Shown one piece after another: positions 1 through 7,642 of a stretch of DNA of 47,572 bases. A program made the translations under genes and the position numbers. The notes under the pieces were generated by a model, which did no database searches, had not been told where the DNA came from, and worked only from the letters and a program-made list of their open reading frames with translations. This DNA comes from Ruminococcaceae bacterium OttesenSCG-928-D13 (lineage in GTDB: Bacteria > Bacillota > Clostridia > Oscillospirales > Ruminococcaceae): positions 1 to 47,572 of the forward strand of contig JAJDIZ010000004.1 in assembly GCA_030266915.1 (NCBI GenBank), given 5' to 3'. Each line of letters begins with the position of its first letter. Within the stretch, counting starts at the first letter, position 1.

Positions 1-12
1 TCACGGCCTCTA

Positions 13-41
13 TTGACAGCAGATTTGCCATAAACTATGAA
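13..41 (+). promoter_or_regulatory. Sigma-A-like promoter, distal, upstream of serC
   Basis: A TTGACA box (13-18) and a TATGAA box (36-41) are separated by exactly 17 nt. The -35 is perfect and the -10 matches 4 of 6. It lies about 70 bp upstream of a second promoter-like site, so serC may have tandem promoters. It could also serve a gene left of the window. Seen by eye only. Confidence 0.4.
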
Positions 42-82
42 CAATGCCCAAATATCCGCCACACAAAGTGTTCACTTTTTTC

Positions 83-111
83 TTGAAATAGCCCTTTCGC
101 TATGCTAGAAT
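83..111 (+). promoter_or_regulatory. Sigma-A-like promoter, proximal, for serC-serA
   Basis: TTGAAA (83-88) and TAGAAT (106-111) are separated by 17 nt, giving a good sigma-A promoter. The predicted transcript has a leader of about 130 nt before serC. The leader contains a short inverted repeat, GTTGCT (118-123) and AGCAAC (155-160). I see no T-box or known riboswitch core in it. Confidence 0.6.
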
Positions 112-249
112 GATCTTGTTGCTTACAATTCTTTTGCTTTGCTGAAAGTTTGTTAGCAACATGTACAGGATTTGATGCGGCCGATGGTCAAAAATGCCAA
201 AGGGCGTATTGGAAACGGAATTGATGAACACAAAAAGGAGGACGTACCA

Positions 250-1353
250 ATGGCGAGGATCTACAATTTCTCCGCAGGCCCTTCCATCCTGCCCGAGGAA
301 GTGCTTAAGCAGGCCGCAAGCGAAATGCTGGACTACCAGGGCAGCGGCATGGGCGTGATGGAGATGAGCCACCGCAGCAAGGTGTACGACGGCATCATCA
401 AGCACACCGAGGAGATGTTCCGCAAGGTGATGAACATCCCCGACAACTACAAGGTGCTGTTCCTGCAGGGGGGCGCCTCCACCCAGTTTGCCATGGTTCC
501 AATGAACCTGCTGGCTAAAAGCGGCAAGGCCGACTATGTGCTGAGCGGCAACTTCTCCACCAAGGCCTGGGAACAGGCCACCAAGCTCACCGAGAGCGGC
601 GCCTTCCCCGGCACCATCAGCGTGGCCGGCTCCACCAAGGAGGAAAACTTCAAGCGCATCGTGCGGCAGGACGAGCTCAAGCTCGACCCCTCCGCCGACT
701 ACCTGCACATCTGCGAGAACAACACCATCTACGGCAGCCGCTGGAGCTACACTCCCGACGCCGGCAGCGTGCCGATTGTCAGCGACATGTCCTCCTGCAT
801 CCTCTCCGAGCCGGTGGACATCTCCAAATACGGCCTGATCTACGCCGGCGCCCAGAAGAACATCGCCCCGGCCGGCCTCACCGTGGTCATCATCCGGGAC
901 GACCTGCTCTACGACCCGATGCCCGGCACCCCGATCATGCTCACCTACGCCGTGCAGGCCAAGAACGACAGCATGTACAACACCCCCTCCACCTACTCCA
1001 TCTACATGGCCATGCTGGTGCTGGAGTGGATCGAGCGCACCGGCGGCCTTGCCGCCATGAAGGCCCGCAACGAGGAGAAGGCAAAGCTGCTGTACGACTG
1101 CCTGGACGCCACCGATTTTTACCAGACCGCCATCGTGCCCGAGAACCGCAGCATGATGAACGTCACCTTCCGCACCGCCAGCGACGAGCTGGACGCCAAG
1201 TTCGTGAAGGAGAGCGCCGAGGCCGGCATGTCCAACCTCAAGGCCCACCGGGCCACCGGCGGCCTGCGCGCCTCCATCTACAACGCCATGCCCAAGGCCG
1301 GGGTGGAGCACCTGGTCGCGTTCATGAAGAAGTTCGAGAAAGAAAACAGCTGA
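250..1353 (+). CDS. serC: Phosphoserine aminotransferase SerC
   Basis: Converts 3-phosphohydroxypyruvate and glutamate to O-phosphoserine and 2-oxoglutarate, the second step of serine synthesis, using PLP in the cytoplasm. The product is 367 aa, normal for the family. It begins with the family N-terminus (YNFSAGPSILPEEVL) and carries the PLP-lysine motif AGAQKNIAPAG with the Schiff-base lysine at about residue 203. The HRSK segment near residue 41 is also typical. The frame stays open upstream to an ATG at 172, but the ATG at 250 has a strong AAGGAGG site 8 nt before it and starts exactly at the conserved N-terminus. serA follows 30 nt downstream, so the two form an operon. No serB is visible nearby. 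Confidence 0.96.
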   Translation: MARIYNFSAGPSILPEEVLKQAASEMLDYQGSGMGVMEMSHRSKVYDGIIKHTEEMFRKVMNIPDNYKVLFLQGGASTQFAMVPMNLLAKSGKADYVLSGNFSTKAWEQATKLTESGAFPGTISVAGSTKEENFKRIVRQDELKLDPSADYLHICENNTIYGSRWSYTPDAGSVPIVSDMSSCILSEPVDISKYGLIYAGAQKNIAPAGLTVVIIRDDLLYDPMPGTPIMLTYAVQAKNDSMYNTPSTYSIYMAMLVLEWIERTGGLAAMKARNEEKAKLLYDCLDATDFYQTAIVPENRSMMNVTFRTASDELDAKFVKESAEAGMSNLKAHRATGGLRASIYNAMPKAGVEHLVAFMKKFEKENS

Positions 1354-1383
1354 GCTTTACATATTTGAGAGGGGACAACTATT

Positions 1384-2292
1384 ATGCCTAGAGTACTTGC
1401 CAGTGACGGCATGGACAAGAGCGCCATCGAGCAGCTGAAAAGCCTCGGCTACGAGGTAGACGTGCAGTTCTACGAGCCCGACGCCCTGGGCGACGCCCTG
1501 AAAGACTACGACGTGCTGGTGGTGCGCAGCGCCACCAAGGTGCGCCAGCCCATCATCGACAAGGCCGTGGAGGGCGGCAGGCTGAAGCTGGTCATCCGCG
1601 GCGGCGTTGGGGTAGACAACATCGACGTGGCCTACGGCCGTGAAAAGGGCCTGATCGTCACCAACACCCCGGCGGCCTCCTCCAACTCGGTGGCCGAGCT
1701 GGCCATCGGCCACATGTTCTCCATCGCCCGGTACATCGGCATTGCCAACGCAACGATGCGGGCGGGCGAGTGGAACAAAAAAGCCTACGAGGGCACCGAG
1801 CTGGCCGGCAAAACCCTGGGCCTCATCGGCTTCGGCCGCATTGGGCGCCTGGTGGCCGCCAAAGCCAACGCCCTGGGCATGAACGTGCTCTACACCGACA
1901 TCATCGGCCCCGCCAAGGACGAAGTGCCCTGCGAGTTCTGCGATGTAGCCCGCATCCTCAGCGACGCCGACTACATCTCCCTGCATGTGCCAATGGCCGA
2001 CAAGCCCATCCTTGGCAAGGATGAGATCGCCCAGCTGAAGGACGGGGTGTTCCTGGTCAACACCTCCCGCGGCGGGCTGATCGACGAGGACGCCCTGATC
2101 GAGGCCCTGGACTCCGGCAAGGTGGGCGGCGCGGCCCTGGACGTGTTCAGCGAGGAGCCCTGCAAGAACGAGAAGATCCTCAGCCACCCGAAGATCTCCC
2201 TCACCCCCCACATCGGGGCCGCCACCAAGGAGGCCCAGCAGCGCATCGGCGCCGAGATCGTCGCCATCATCACCGAGAACGTGCCCGTCTGA
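1384..2292 (+). CDS. serA: D-3-phosphoglycerate dehydrogenase SerA, short form
   Basis: Oxidises 3-phosphoglycerate to 3-phosphohydroxypyruvate with NAD, the entry step of serine synthesis. The 302-aa protein is of the D-2-hydroxyacid dehydrogenase family. The NAD-binding GFGRIG lies at residues 149-154, and the catalytic Arg229 (TSRGG), Glu258 (SEEP) and His276 (TPHIGA) are all present. It is the short type that ends after the catalytic and NAD domains, without the C-terminal ACT domain that gives serine feedback in longer forms. A GAGAGGGG site precedes the ATG. It directly follows serC, which supports a serine role over other hydroxyacid dehydrogenases. A hairpin terminator lies just after the stop. 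Confidence 0.93.
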   Translation: MPRVLASDGMDKSAIEQLKSLGYEVDVQFYEPDALGDALKDYDVLVVRSATKVRQPIIDKAVEGGRLKLVIRGGVGVDNIDVAYGREKGLIVTNTPAASSNSVAELAIGHMFSIARYIGIANATMRAGEWNKKAYEGTELAGKTLGLIGFGRIGRLVAAKANALGMNVLYTDIIGPAKDEVPCEFCDVARILSDADYISLHVPMADKPILGKDEIAQLKDGVFLVNTSRGGLIDEDALIEALDSGKVGGAALDVFSEEPCKNEKILSHPKISLTPHIGAATKEAQQRIGAEIVAIITENVPV

Positions 2293-2302
2293 TTGCCTCA
2301 CC

Positions 2303-2342
2303 ACACCGGCTGTGCCCAAAGGGCCCGGCCGGTGTTTCTTTC
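2303..2342 (+). terminator. Rho-independent terminator after serA
   Basis: ACACCGGC (2303-2310) pairs with GCCGGTGT (2328-2335), with an inner GCCC/GGGC stem, followed by TTTCTTT. It lies 10 bp after the serA stop and closes the serCA operon. Confidence 0.8.
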
Positions 2343-2355
2343 ACCCGGCCTTTTG

Positions 2356-2364
2356 TGCTATACT
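2356..2364 (+). promoter_or_regulatory. Extended -10 promoter for the small unknown gene
   Basis: TGC followed by TATACT (2359-2364) forms an extended -10 element about 40 bp before the GTG start at 2405. The -35 region is poor (T-rich, overlapping the serA terminator tail), which is tolerable with an extended -10. Confidence 0.4.
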
Positions 2365-2404
2365 GAAAGCATCAAAATAGCGCAAGCACAAGGGAGGCGG
2401 TAGT

Positions 2405-2749
2405 GTGGACGAAAAAACCATGATCGAGGCCTTTGCCAAAACCATCGTAGACGGCGCCATGGCCGAGGTGAAGAAGCTCGCGTCGGATGACCGGCAGGGC
2501 TTTGGGAACGAGCTTTACTACGCCATCGAAATCCCCTACCCGGCCGGCAGCCCGGAGCACCGCTTTTTTGGCGACATGCTGGGCGGTGGTTCGATGAAAA
2601 ATCCGGGCTACACCGACCTGTTCGAGCAGGTGATCACCGGGATGAAGCAGGCGCTGAAGGCCGAGGGCCTGCGCGCCTTCACCATGCTGAACTGCCGCTT
2701 CGACAGGGACCAGCCCGACAATTTCCTGCTGTATATCCTGCTAAGCTGA
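2405..2749 (+). CDS. Unknown small protein, 114 aa
   Basis: I do not recognise this protein. It is 114 aa, starts at a GTG with a GGGAGGCGG site 5-13 nt upstream, and is flanked by its own promoter-like -10 and a terminator at 2982-3011. The N-terminal half looks helical (DEKTMIEAFAKTIVDG) and the rest mixed, with no signal peptide, membrane segment or Cys cluster. An ATG at 2420 is an alternative start but has no ribosome binding site. It stands alone between the serine operon and the minus-strand sugar kinase, so context gives no function. Composition and a good ribosome binding site support it as a real gene. Confidence 0.65.
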   Translation: MDEKTMIEAFAKTIVDGAMAEVKKLASDDRQGFGNELYYAIEIPYPAGSPEHRFFGDMLGGGSMKNPGYTDLFEQVITGMKQALKAEGLRAFTMLNCRFDRDQPDNFLLYILLS

Positions 2750-2772
2750 CCCGCTTTGGCGGTCCGCCACGC

Positions 2773-2800
2773 AAAAAAAGGATGCCCCGGCGGGCATCCT
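2773..2800 (-). terminator. Terminator for the minus-strand ROK gene
   Basis: GGATGCCC (2780-2787) pairs with GGGCATCC (2792-2799). On the minus strand the hairpin is followed by a run of seven T (seen as A at 2773-2779 on the plus strand). It therefore ends transcripts coming from the ROK kinase, about 230 bp after its stop. Confidence 0.6.
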
Positions 2801-2820
2801 AAAGTGAAAACAAAAGTCAG

Positions 2821-2950
2821 TCGGGGAGAGCGGCGGGTATTCCTGGAGGGAACGTCAGCCGCAAGCCAAATTGCGAACAACGTCTCCATGTTGTACGCAA
2901 GATGGCGCGGAAGGTAGCTCCCGGAAGGAGTACCCGCCGCTAGGCCCCGA
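2821..2950. repeat. Palindromic intergenic repeat, copy A
   Basis: Outer arms TCGGGG (2821-2826) and CCCCGA (2945-2950) enclose AGCGGCGGGTA (2829-2839) paired with TACCCGCCGCT (2931-2941). The left arm continues TATTCC, TGGAGGGAAC, nearly the same as the left arm of copy C at 12111. The middle differs from copies B and C and carries its own hairpin (TTGCG...CGCAA at 2871-2900). It fills most of the 278-bp gap between two convergent genes. I read it as a diverged or longer member of one repeat family. Confidence 0.55.
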
Positions 2951-2981
2951 CGGCCGGCGATGCAACTTTGTCTACAGTCCC

Positions 2982-3011
2982 GGATGCCCCGACGGGCATC
3001 CTTTTGCTTTT
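2982..3011 (+). terminator. Terminator for the small unknown gene
   Basis: GGATGCCC (2982-2989) pairs with GGGCATCC (2994-3001), followed by TTTTGCTTTT. The hairpin is almost identical to that at 2780-2799 but its T-tail points the other way. The pair brackets repeat copy A and ends the two convergent genes. Confidence 0.65.
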
Positions 3012-3027
3012 ATGACGTGCTTTCGGC

Positions 3028-3984
3028 CTACTCCTGCAAGCCCAGCGCCGCCGCGCCGATCACCCCGGCGTCGTTGCCAAGCTCCGCCTTCAGCAAGGCA
3101 GGGGCGGGCAGCGTCTCGTGGGCAAAGTAGGTGCGGTGCACATGCTCACGCAGGGGCTTCAGCAGATACTCTCCCTCGTTGCTCACCCCGCCGCCGATCA
3201 GCACGGCGTTGGGGCGGTAGACCGTCACCAGGCTGGCGATGCCGTCTCCCAGGTATTTGATGTACTGGTCCACCACGGCCTGCCCGGCGGCATCCCCCTT
3301 TTTGGCGGCGTCAAAGGCGGTGCGGCCATTCACCCGGTTCAGGTCGCCGCCGCACTCCTTCCACATCAGGCTGTGCCGGTCCACCATCATCATGTCCACA
3401 CTCTGCCGGATCAGCGCCGTTACGCTGGCATAGCTCTCGATGCAGCCCCGGCGGCCACAGGTGCAGGGGAAGCCGTCCTCCACCAGCAGGCCGTGGCCCG
3501 GCTCGATGCTGAAACCGTCGCCCCCCAAAAACAGCTTGCCGCCAATCACAAGGCCGCCGCCCACCCCGGTGCCCAGGGTGACCAGCAGGGCGCTCTGGTA
3601 GTTTTTGGCCGCGCCGGCCACCGTCTCGCCCAGCACGGCACAGTCGGCGTCGTTGGCTATATACACCGGGAGATCCCAGTGCTTTTTGAATTCGCTGATC
3701 ACATCGGCGTTCTTCCATCCCAGATTATTGGCATACACCATCCGGCGGGTCTCCGGGTTAATCGATGAGGGCACCCCGAGGCCGATACAATCCACCTCGT
3801 TTTTCGCCACGCCCACCACCTTCAGCACACCCGCAGCCGCCTCGGCCATGCTGGCCACAACCGCCTCAAAACCGCGGGTTCCCTCGGTGGGCAGGTGGAA
3901 CTTCCCCAGCAGCTTATAGTCAGAATCCATCATGCCGGCCACAATGTTGGTGCCGCCCAGGTCTATCCCGAGATAGGTCTTCAT
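3028..3984 (-). CDS. ROK-family sugar kinase, probably glucokinase
   Basis: A cytoplasmic ATP-dependent hexose kinase of the ROK family, 318 aa, most likely glucokinase. The N-terminal phosphate loop is DLGGTN (residues 8-13). A second ATP-contact glycine motif (GTGVGGG) lies near residue 140, and the ROK zinc motif CTCGRRGC follows near residue 175, next to the conserved HG and E of the active site. Start ATG has AAGGGGA 7 nt upstream. It stands alone on the minus strand between two terminators. ROK kinases for other sugars (fructose, N-acetylmannosamine) look alike, so the exact substrate is an inference and I give no symbol. Confidence 0.85.
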   Translation of the reverse strand: MKTYLGIDLGGTNIVAGMMDSDYKLLGKFHLPTEGTRGFEAVVASMAEAAAGVLKVVGVAKNEVDCIGLGVPSSINPETRRMVYANNLGWKNADVISEFKKHWDLPVYIANDADCAVLGETVAGAAKNYQSALLVTLGTGVGGGLVIGGKLFLGGDGFSIEPGHGLLVEDGFPCTCGRRGCIESYASVTALIRQSVDMMMVDRHSLMWKECGGDLNRVNGRTAFDAAKKGDAAGQAVVDQYIKYLGDGIASLVTVYRPNAVLIGGGVSNEGEYLLKPLREHVHRTYFAHETLPAPALLKAELGNDAGVIGAAALGLQE

Positions 3985-4043
3985 AGCTTATCCCCTTACC
4001 ATATTCGCCTTCTGATGTATACATTTGCAAATAAAAGCACACA

Positions 4044-4070
4044 AAAAGTGGCGCGAACGGCGCCACTTTT
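4044..4070 (-). terminator. Terminator after alr, possibly bidirectional
   Basis: AAAAGTGGCGC (4044-4054) pairs with GCGCCACTTTT (4060-4070). Read on the minus strand it ends in a T-run and closes the alr gene 25 bp after its stop. The A/T flanks on both sides allow activity in either direction. Confidence 0.75.
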
Positions 4071-4095
4071 CGCATACCCTATTTTAAACAATTAT

Positions 4096-5265
4096 TTAAA
4101 GAAGGTCAACATAGCAGGTTTCGCCGGTGACTTCCCCATTTTGCAGGTAGAGCCGCGGCACCCGCCGCCCCACCGCGCAGAACACCTCGTAGCTGATGGT
4201 GCCGATGGCGTCGGCCATCTCGTCCCCGGTGATGGTCTCGGCCCCGTCGGTGCCGATCAGGGTGGCCACGTCGCCGGTTTGCACCCCGGGCACGTCGGTC
4301 ACGTCCAGCATGGTCATGTCCATGCAGATGCGCCCCACCTGCTTAGCCCTTTGGCCCCGGGCCAGCATCTCGATCTTATTCGAGAGGTTGCGCAGCAGGC
4401 CGTCGGCGTAGCCGATGCCGATGGACGCGATCACCGAGGGGCGCCCGGCGTACCAGGTGCGGCCGTAGCCCACGCTCTCCCCCTCGCCAATCGGTTTCAC
4501 ATAAGCCATCCGGCCGCGTAGGCTCAGGGGGGCTCGCAGCTCAAAATCAATATGGCGGCAGGGGTTCGAGCCGTACAGCATGATGCCCGGCCGCACCATA
4601 TCGAGGTGGGTCTCGGGGTGGGCGATGATGCCGGCGCTGTTGGCGCAATGGCGCAGCGGGATGTTCAGCCCGGCGGCCTTGACACCGTCGCAGACCTTCA
4701 TGAAGCGCTCGAACTGAAGGGCGGTGAAATCGTCCTCGGCCGGATCGTCGGCCACGCAGAAGTGGGTGAAGATGCCCTCCACCTCCACCCCGGGCAGGGC
4801 CGCCACGGCCAGGGCAGAGGCCACGGCCTCCGCCGGCTCGAAGCCGATGCGGCGCATGCCGGTGTCCACCTTGACGTGCACTTTGAGGGGAACCCCGGCC
4901 CCGGCGGCCAGTTCGGCGCATGTTTCAGCGTATTCCAGCGTCCCCACCGCCAGGGTGATATCCTGCCCGGCCAGCTGGGGCGCCCAGCGGGTAGGCACCA
5001 TGCCCAGCAGCAGAATCGGCTCCCTCACCCCGTGGCGGCGCAGCTGCAAAGCCTCCTCGGCGGTGGCCACGGCAAAGCGCTTTGCGCCTGCTGCCGCCAG
5101 CGCCTTGGCGGCAGGCACCGCCCCATGGCCGTAGGCGTCGGCCTTGATTACCGCCAGCGTCTCGCTGTTCGGCGCGGCCTTCTGGGCCTGCTTGAAGTTG
5201 AACACCAGGTTGTCCAGGTCTATCTCGGCCCAAACCCGATGGCTGATCTTTGCGGGGTCTATCAT
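4096..5265 (-). CDS. alr: Alanine racemase
   Basis: Interconverts L- and D-alanine with PLP. The 389-aa protein has the fold-type III barrel signature AVIKADAYGHGA with the PLP lysine at residue 41, and the C-terminal IGYADG segment carrying the catalytic tyrosine. Length is normal. The usual role is D-alanine supply for the cell wall. Here it also sits beside an ornithine operon whose thiolase is known to make D-alanine, so it may work catabolically as well (inference). The ATG is preceded by AGGATGGAAG on the minus strand. It is separated from merR by repeat copy B, and I see no clear promoter between them. Confidence 0.95.
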   Translation of the reverse strand: MIDPAKISHRVWAEIDLDNLVFNFKQAQKAAPNSETLAVIKADAYGHGAVPAAKALAAAGAKRFAVATAEEALQLRRHGVREPILLLGMVPTRWAPQLAGQDITLAVGTLEYAETCAELAAGAGVPLKVHVKVDTGMRRIGFEPAEAVASALAVAALPGVEVEGIFTHFCVADDPAEDDFTALQFERFMKVCDGVKAAGLNIPLRHCANSAGIIAHPETHLDMVRPGIMLYGSNPCRHIDFELRAPLSLRGRMAYVKPIGEGESVGYGRTWYAGRPSVIASIGIGYADGLLRNLSNKIEMLARGQRAKQVGRICMDMTMLDVTDVPGVQTGDVATLIGTDGAETITGDEMADAIGTISYEVFCAVGRRVPRLYLQNGEVTGETCYVDLL

Positions 5266-5314
5266 ATTTCTTCCATCCTCATTTTTTCTTTTATTCCGCT
5301 CTTACTCCCGGGAG

Positions 5315-5415
5315 GCTGCCGCCGTTCGGGCAGGCGGCATTTTGGAACGAGCCTAGGGCTTAGGATGTGCAGCGCACGCGAGTGGAGGAATGCCGCCTGA
5401 CCGGGCGGCGGCAGC
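5315..5415. repeat. Palindromic intergenic repeat, copy B
   Basis: Outer arms GCTGCCGCCG (5315-5324) and CGGCGGCAGC (5406-5415) are a perfect inverted repeat. They continue with few mismatches into CAGGCGGCATT (5331-5341) paired with AATGCCGCCTG (5389-5399). The enclosed core (5342-5388) contains CCTAGGGCTTAGG and GTGCAGCGCAC and matches the core of copy C at 12119-12162. It lies between merR and alr on the minus strand. Confidence 0.8.
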
Positions 5416-5428
5416 GGCGGCGCAGCAC

Positions 5429-6241
5429 TTAGCCACTCGCCCCGAGGTACACCTGCACCTCATAGGGCGTGGCGGTGTACTCCACCAGGTTGTCCTCGTA
5501 CTCGTTGGCCACCGCGAACACCGGCTTGTAGCTCCCTTTCTCGAAGAAGGCCTGCACCTCGGCGGAGTCCCACTGGTCCAGCCGCAGCTGGGCGGCGAAG
5601 CACAGGTAGTCCCCGGCGGGCAGGGTTGTCACGTAGGGGGAGACGAAGCCCGGCTTGCTTTTCAGGTAAATCGAGGCCGCCGTGGGGGCAAAATGCTGGT
5701 GCATCATGTCCTCGAAATCCAGCAAAAAGCCGTACTGGCGGCGATAGTCCAGGTCCTTGAACTCCTCCCGGCTTTTCAGCTTGGTCAACCGCACCTCGAT
5801 GTCGGCAAAGGGCTCGTAGGGGGCGCAGGGCGCGGTGAGCATGTTCCGCTCCTCGAAGTGGGCCACGTAGACCTGCCCCTCGGGGCGGCTGCCGTCCATG
5901 TACTCGAAATAGCGGATGTACCACTGGATATCGGCCACCGTCTCCTGCATTTTCTCAAGCTCCGCCTGCCGCTCGTCCAGGTTTTTGCGCAGGAAAAAGA
6001 GCAGCTCGTCCACCTGGCCGCTCTTAAGTATATCCCTAATCTCTTTTAAGGATAGACCCAGCTTCTTCAGGTACTGGATGCGGTCAATGTAGTGGAATTG
6101 CCTGGGCGAATAGTAGCGGTAGTGGGTGTCGGGGTTCACATAGTCGGGGGCAATCAGGTCCATTTTCTCGTAGAATCGAAGTGTTTGGACGCTCAGGTCA
6201 AAAAGCTTCGCGGTTTCCCCGATGGAATAGTATTCCTTCAT
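5429..6241 (-). CDS. MerR-family transcriptional regulator with GyrI-like effector domain
   Basis: A 270-aa DNA-binding activator. The N-terminal winged helix (YYSIGETAKLFDLSVQTLRFYEK, wing YRYYS) is the MerR signature, followed by a coiled-coil dimerisation helix at about residues 75-120. The C-terminal half (about 120-270) looks like a GyrI/BmrR-type small-ligand pocket. I start it at the ATG at 6241, which has GGAGGA 7 nt upstream. An in-frame upstream ATG at 6292 would add 17 residues unlike the family and overlaps the promoter. It is divergent from the ornithine operon, whose promoter carries a MerR-type operator, so it probably senses ornithine or a related metabolite. The ligand is a guess. 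Confidence 0.9.
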   Translation of the reverse strand: MKEYYSIGETAKLFDLSVQTLRFYEKMDLIAPDYVNPDTHYRYYSPRQFHYIDRIQYLKKLGLSLKEIRDILKSGQVDELLFFLRKNLDERQAELEKMQETVADIQWYIRYFEYMDGSRPEGQVYVAHFEERNMLTAPCAPYEPFADIEVRLTKLKSREEFKDLDYRRQYGFLLDFEDMMHQHFAPTAASIYLKSKPGFVSPYVTTLPAGDYLCFAAQLRLDQWDSAEVQAFFEKGSYKPVFAVANEYEDNLVEYTATPYEVQVYLGASG

Positions 6242-6290
6242 GGCGGCGGTCCTCCGGTAGGGCGGGGGCGGGCAGATATCGACATGAACC

Positions 6291-6319
6291 ATTTTACACT
6301 ATACTATTTCCGGTTTCAA
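6291..6319 (-). promoter_or_regulatory. Promoter of merR
   Basis: On the minus strand a TTGAAA box (plus 6314-6319) is 17 nt from TAAAAT (plus 6291-6296). It lies about 50 bp before the merR start. Half-site-like ACTATA (6297-6302) and TATAGA (6320-6325) flank the spacer, so MerR may bind here too; that part is weak. Confidence 0.5.
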
Positions 6320-6366
6320 TATAGAAGTTGCTTAAAAACCCGCGGCGATTTCGTGGAAAAGGTATA

Positions 6367-6397
6367 TTGACTCTATATTTACTATATAGTTTAGAAT
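6367..6397 (+). promoter_or_regulatory. MerR-type promoter and operator of the ornithine operon
   Basis: TTGACT (6367-6372) and TAGAAT (6392-6397) are separated by 19 nt instead of the usual 17. Inside lies a dyad: ACTCTATA (6370-6377), five bases, then TATATAGT (6383-6390), matching at seven of eight arm positions. Known MerR regulators bind such dyads in 19-20 bp spacers and twist the DNA to activate transcription. The only MerR gene in the window is the divergent neighbour. Confidence 0.7.
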
Positions 6398-6456
6398 GAG
6401 TGTAGACAATGCAGAATGTTGCTGCAAATCTATCATATTATAAAGAGGTGTATTAT

Positions 6457-7527
6457 ATGCAGAATGTTAAAGTTGCCATCTGGGGTTTCGGCGCCATGGG
6501 TTCCGGCATGGCTGAAATGCTGCTGAACAAGGAAGGCGTGGACATTGTGGGCGTGTGCGTAAGCCGCCCCGAGCGCGCCGGCAAGAAGATGAGCGAAGTG
6601 CTGGGCAAGCCCCTGAACGGCAAGGCCGAGGTGATTCTGACCAACAACCTGGATGAGGCCGTGAAAGAGGGCGAGTGCGACGTGGTGCTGGTTTGCACCG
6701 ACTCCCACGCCCCCTCGGTTACCGAAAAGGTTATCCGTGTTCTCGAGAAGAAGGTTAACTGCATCACCATCGCCGAGGAGATGGCCTACACCCAGGCCCA
6801 GTATCCCGAGCTGGCGAAGAAGATTGACGAGTGCGCCAAGAAAAACGGCGTGTCCGCCCTGGGCACCGGCATCAACCCCGGCCTGATGATGGACCTGCTG
6901 GCCGTTTGCTTCTCCGGCTGCATGATCGACGTGAAGAGCGTGGCCTGCAAGCGCGTGAACAGCCTCTCCCCCTTCGGCGCCACCGTGATGCGCGAGCAGG
7001 GCGTGGGCACCACCGTGGAGCAGTTCGCGGCCGGCAAGGCCGACGGCAGCCTCACCGGGCACATCGGCTTCGCCGAGAGCATCATGATGATCTCCGACGC
7101 CATCGGCCTGAAGGTTGAGAAGATCGAGGAGCAGATGGACCCGATCGTCACCGACGTGGACCGCAAAACCCCCAACGGCGCGGGCGCCGCCAAGGCCGGC
7201 GACGTGGCCGGCGTGAGCATGCGTGCCCAGGGCCTGCGCGATGGCAAGAACGTCATCGACATGCAGCACCCGCAGCAGATCGAGCCCGAGCAGGTGGGCG
7301 TGCAGACCGGCGACTACATCACCATCGAGGGCACCCCGGCCGTGCACATGGCCAACACCCCCGAGATCGACGGCGGCCTCGGCACCATCGCCATGGCGGT
7401 GAACTGCATCCCGCAGTGCATCAACGCCGAGCCCGGCCTGCGCAGCATGATCGACATCCCGGTGCCCCACGCCATCATGGACGACTTCCGCAACCACGTC
7501 TACGAGAGCAAGAAGCTCGTCAAATAA
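6457..7527 (+). CDS. ord: 2,4-diaminopentanoate dehydrogenase
   Basis: Oxidatively deaminates 2,4-diaminopentanoate to 2-amino-4-oxopentanoate with NAD(P), releasing ammonia. The 356-aa protein has an N-terminal Rossmann fold with glycine motif G10-F-G12-A-M-G15 and a dihydrodipicolinate-reductase-like architecture. Assignment rests on family resemblance and on position as first gene of a complete ort/ora cluster. I start it at 6457, with AGAGGTG 8 nt upstream. The frame has another ATG at 6409 without a ribosome binding site. Oddly, the 12 bases from 6409 (ATGCAGAATGTT) are repeated exactly at the chosen start. The gap to ortA (115 bp) holds a hairpin. Confidence 0.93.
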   Translation: MQNVKVAIWGFGAMGSGMAEMLLNKEGVDIVGVCVSRPERAGKKMSEVLGKPLNGKAEVILTNNLDEAVKEGECDVVLVCTDSHAPSVTEKVIRVLEKKVNCITIAEEMAYTQAQYPELAKKIDECAKKNGVSALGTGINPGLMMDLLAVCFSGCMIDVKSVACKRVNSLSPFGATVMREQGVGTTVEQFAAGKADGSLTGHIGFAESIMMISDAIGLKVEKIEEQMDPIVTDVDRKTPNGAGAAKAGDVAGVSMRAQGLRDGKNVIDMQHPQQIEPEQVGVQTGDYITIEGTPAVHMANTPEIDGGLGTIAMAVNCIPQCINAEPGLRSMIDIPVPHAIMDDFRNHVYESKKLVK

Positions 7528-7557
7528 GTCAGGGCAAAAAAGTTAATTACCGGCAAC

Positions 7558-7588
7558 CGGCGGCCAGGGGAAAAAGCACTGGTCGCCG
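7558..7588 (+). other. Intercistronic RNA hairpin between ord and ortA
   Basis: CGGCGGCCAG (7558-7567) pairs with CTGGTCGCCG (7579-7588), with one G.U wobble and an A-rich loop. There is no T-run after it, so it looks like an mRNA structural or processing element rather than a terminator. Confidence 0.5.
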
Positions 7589-7642
7589 CTTGCTTCGAAT
7601 GACCAATGTGTACACCATCACATCTGAAATGGAGAGAGAGCA

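Noticed and set aside
112..249. Possible riboswitch or T-box in the serC leader
   Set aside because: I found only a short inverted repeat. The conserved T-box core and specifier-type structure are not visible.
172..249. N-terminal extension of SerC from an upstream ATG
   Set aside because: The 26 extra residues are not seen in the family, and the strong ribosome binding site is placed for the start at 250.
6398..6456. Possible cobalamin riboswitch before the B12-dependent ornithine operon
   Set aside because: The leader is only about 50 nt and has no B12-box-like sequence.
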